Shown here: piece after piece, positions 63,081 through 64,000 of the stretch
Numbering within the stretch: position 1 is the stretch's first letter
How the letters are laid out: every line of letters starts with the position of its first letter
Source: Rouxiella chamberiensis
Lineage (GTDB): Bacteria; Pseudomonadota; Gammaproteobacteria; Enterobacterales; Enterobacteriaceae
NCBI RefSeq assembly: GCF_026967475.1
Contig: NZ_CP114058.1
Location: 4,402,001 to 4,466,000, forward strand
Reading direction: 5' to 3'
DNA: 64,000 nt
Notes under the pieces: model-generated
Database searches by the model: none
Seen by the model: the letters and a program-made list of their open reading frames with translations, nothing else
Told to the model about the DNA's origin: nothing
Program-made: the position numbers and the translations under genes

Positions 63081-64000
63081 ACTCAATCGACTAAAACCTG
63101 CCAGCAACGAAGGCTATCTGGCCTGGGTGCTGGTGGTGCTGATTGTCATTTTCTCCCTGCTCAGCAATCAGTTTCTTACGCTGCGTAATCTGCTGGATCT
63201 CAGCGAAAGCTACGCCGTAAGCGGGATCTTTGCCCTTGGGCTGTTCGTGGTGCTGGTGACCGGCGGCATTGATATCTCGTTCGCCGCCGTTGCCTCGGTG
63301 GTGCAATACCTTATTGCCACGCTTGCCATCAGTTACGGCATGACCAATCCGCTGGGCAGTATCGTGCTGGCAATCGCCATCGGCACCACGCTTGGCATGG
63401 TAAACGCCGTACTGATTTATTCCCTGCGCATTGTGTCGATCATCGTGACCATCAGTATGCAGTCTCTGCTGTTCGGCATGCTGATGTGGCTGACCAAGGG
63501 CACCAGTCTGTATGACCTGCCGGAGTGGCTGATTACGCCGCTGAAAATCCTGCCGTTTAGCGTCGGCAGCGATCATTACCAGCTTGGTCTGCCGCTGGTG
63601 GTGATGCTGGCGGTCGCGGGGCTGACGTGGATCCTGCTGAACAAAACGCACCTCGGACGTCAGCTGTTTGCCGTCGGCGGTGATCAGGAATCGGCGCGTC
63701 GTATCGGGATCCGCGTGGGGCTGCTGCATCTGTTTGCCTACGGCTATCTTGGCGCGATGGCGGCGATTGGCGGGCTGGTGCAGGTTTATCGCGTTGGCGA
63801 AGTGGTGCCCAATGCGCTGGTGGGCGGCGAGCTCGATGTGCTGGCGGCAGCGGTGCTTGGCGGTGCAAGCCTCAACGGCGGCAAGGGAAGCGTGGTCGGC
63901 ACCCTGATGGGCGTATTCCTCATCGGTATCCTCAAGAACGGCCTGAATCTGATAGGCGTCTCCAACTACTTTATGAACGTGGTTATCGGCTGCGTGATCG
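63073..64000 (+). CDS. CUT2-type sugar ABC transporter permease (runs off window)
   Basis: Inner-membrane permease of the BPD_transp_2 (RbsC-like) family. ATG 63073 overlaps the ATPase stop by eight bases (ATGCGTAA). The 309 residues visible start [19 protein letters not shown] and contain at least seven hydrophobic helices and the family motifs LVTGGIDISFAAVASV, TSMQS-like TISMQSLLFG, GRQLFAVGGDQESARRIGI and AAAVLGGASLNGGKGSV, the EAA-like ATPase contact. The 3' end lies beyond the window; catabolic genes for the sugar are probably downstream. Confidence 0.88.
   Translation, partial: MRKLNRLKPASNEGYLAWVLVVLIVIFSLLSNQFLTLRNLLDLSESYAVSGIFALGLFVVLVTGGIDISFAAVASVVQYLIATLAISYGMTNPLGSIVLAIAIGTTLGMVNAVLIYSLRIVSIIVTISMQSLLFGMLMWLTKGTSLYDLPEWLITPLKILPFSVGSDHYQLGLPLVVMLAVAGLTWILLNKTHLGRQLFAVGGDQESARRIGIRVGLLHLFAYGYLGAMAAIGGLVQVYRVGEVVPNALVGGELDVLAAAVLGGASLNGGKGSVVGTLMGVFLIGILKNGLNLIGVSNYFMNVVIGCVI

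Overview
The window is chromosomal DNA from an enterobacterium. It carries the mutY-trmB-yggL, hemW-rdgB-yggT-proC-yggS, ruvX-yqgE-gshB-rsmE-endA-sprT-galP-metK-speAB-tktA-epd-pgk-fbaA, mscS-argO-yggE-argP-rpiA-serA and fau-ssrS-zapA / ygfB-pepP-ubiH-ubiI-gcvTHP blocks in the order known from E. coli and its relatives. The non-E. coli features suggest a Yersiniaceae-type genome (Serratia/Rahnella/Rouxiella-like): a Serratia-like ProC next to yggS, periplasmic chorismate mutase and cyclohexadienyl dehydratase genes, and a lac operon placed before mscS. Genus-level assignment is inference only. No tRNA, rRNA, insertion sequence, prophage or CRISPR array was seen.

Layout. 1-12.9 kb holds housekeeping genes for tRNA and rRNA modification, glutaminase, nucleotide sanitation, glutathione synthesis and endonuclease I. 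13-25.9 kb holds the galactose permease, S-adenosylmethionine synthetase with a MetJ operator, arginine decarboxylase/agmatinase (arginine to putrescine) and a sugar-phosphate block (tktA, epd, pgk, fbaA). 25.9-28.1 kb is a two-gene unit for periplasmic phenylpyruvate formation and aromatic amino acid uptake. 28.4-34.1 kb is a complete lacI-lacZ-lacY operon with a recognisable LacI operator and no lacA. 34.2-51.2 kb is core again: osmotic channel, arginine export and its regulator ArgP, serA, 6S RNA, ubiquinone hydroxylases and the glycine cleavage system. 51.3-64 kb is accessory: an OprB-type porin, a secreted chorismate mutase, ygfF, a GntR-controlled cluster (DUF2848 protein, amidase, alpha/beta-barrel protein, MHS-type transporter) and a DeoR-controlled CUT2 sugar ABC transporter that runs off the window.

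Functional links. The secreted chorismate mutase (52.7 kb) and PheC (26 kb) together describe a periplasmic chorismate to prephenate to phenylpyruvate route, with pheC co-transcribed with an AroP/PheP-type permease. The GntR and DeoR clusters look like two substrate-inducible catabolic modules; each has a palindromic operator candidate that can be read from the sequence.

Quality warning. Seven genes (glsB, rdgB, yggR, metK, fbaA, the amidase and the ABC ATPase) each contain exactly one apparent single-base insertion or deletion, mostly at homopolymers. Because metK and fbaA are normally essential and every repair restores a family-length protein, these are most simply explained as sequencing or assembly errors rather than pseudogenes.
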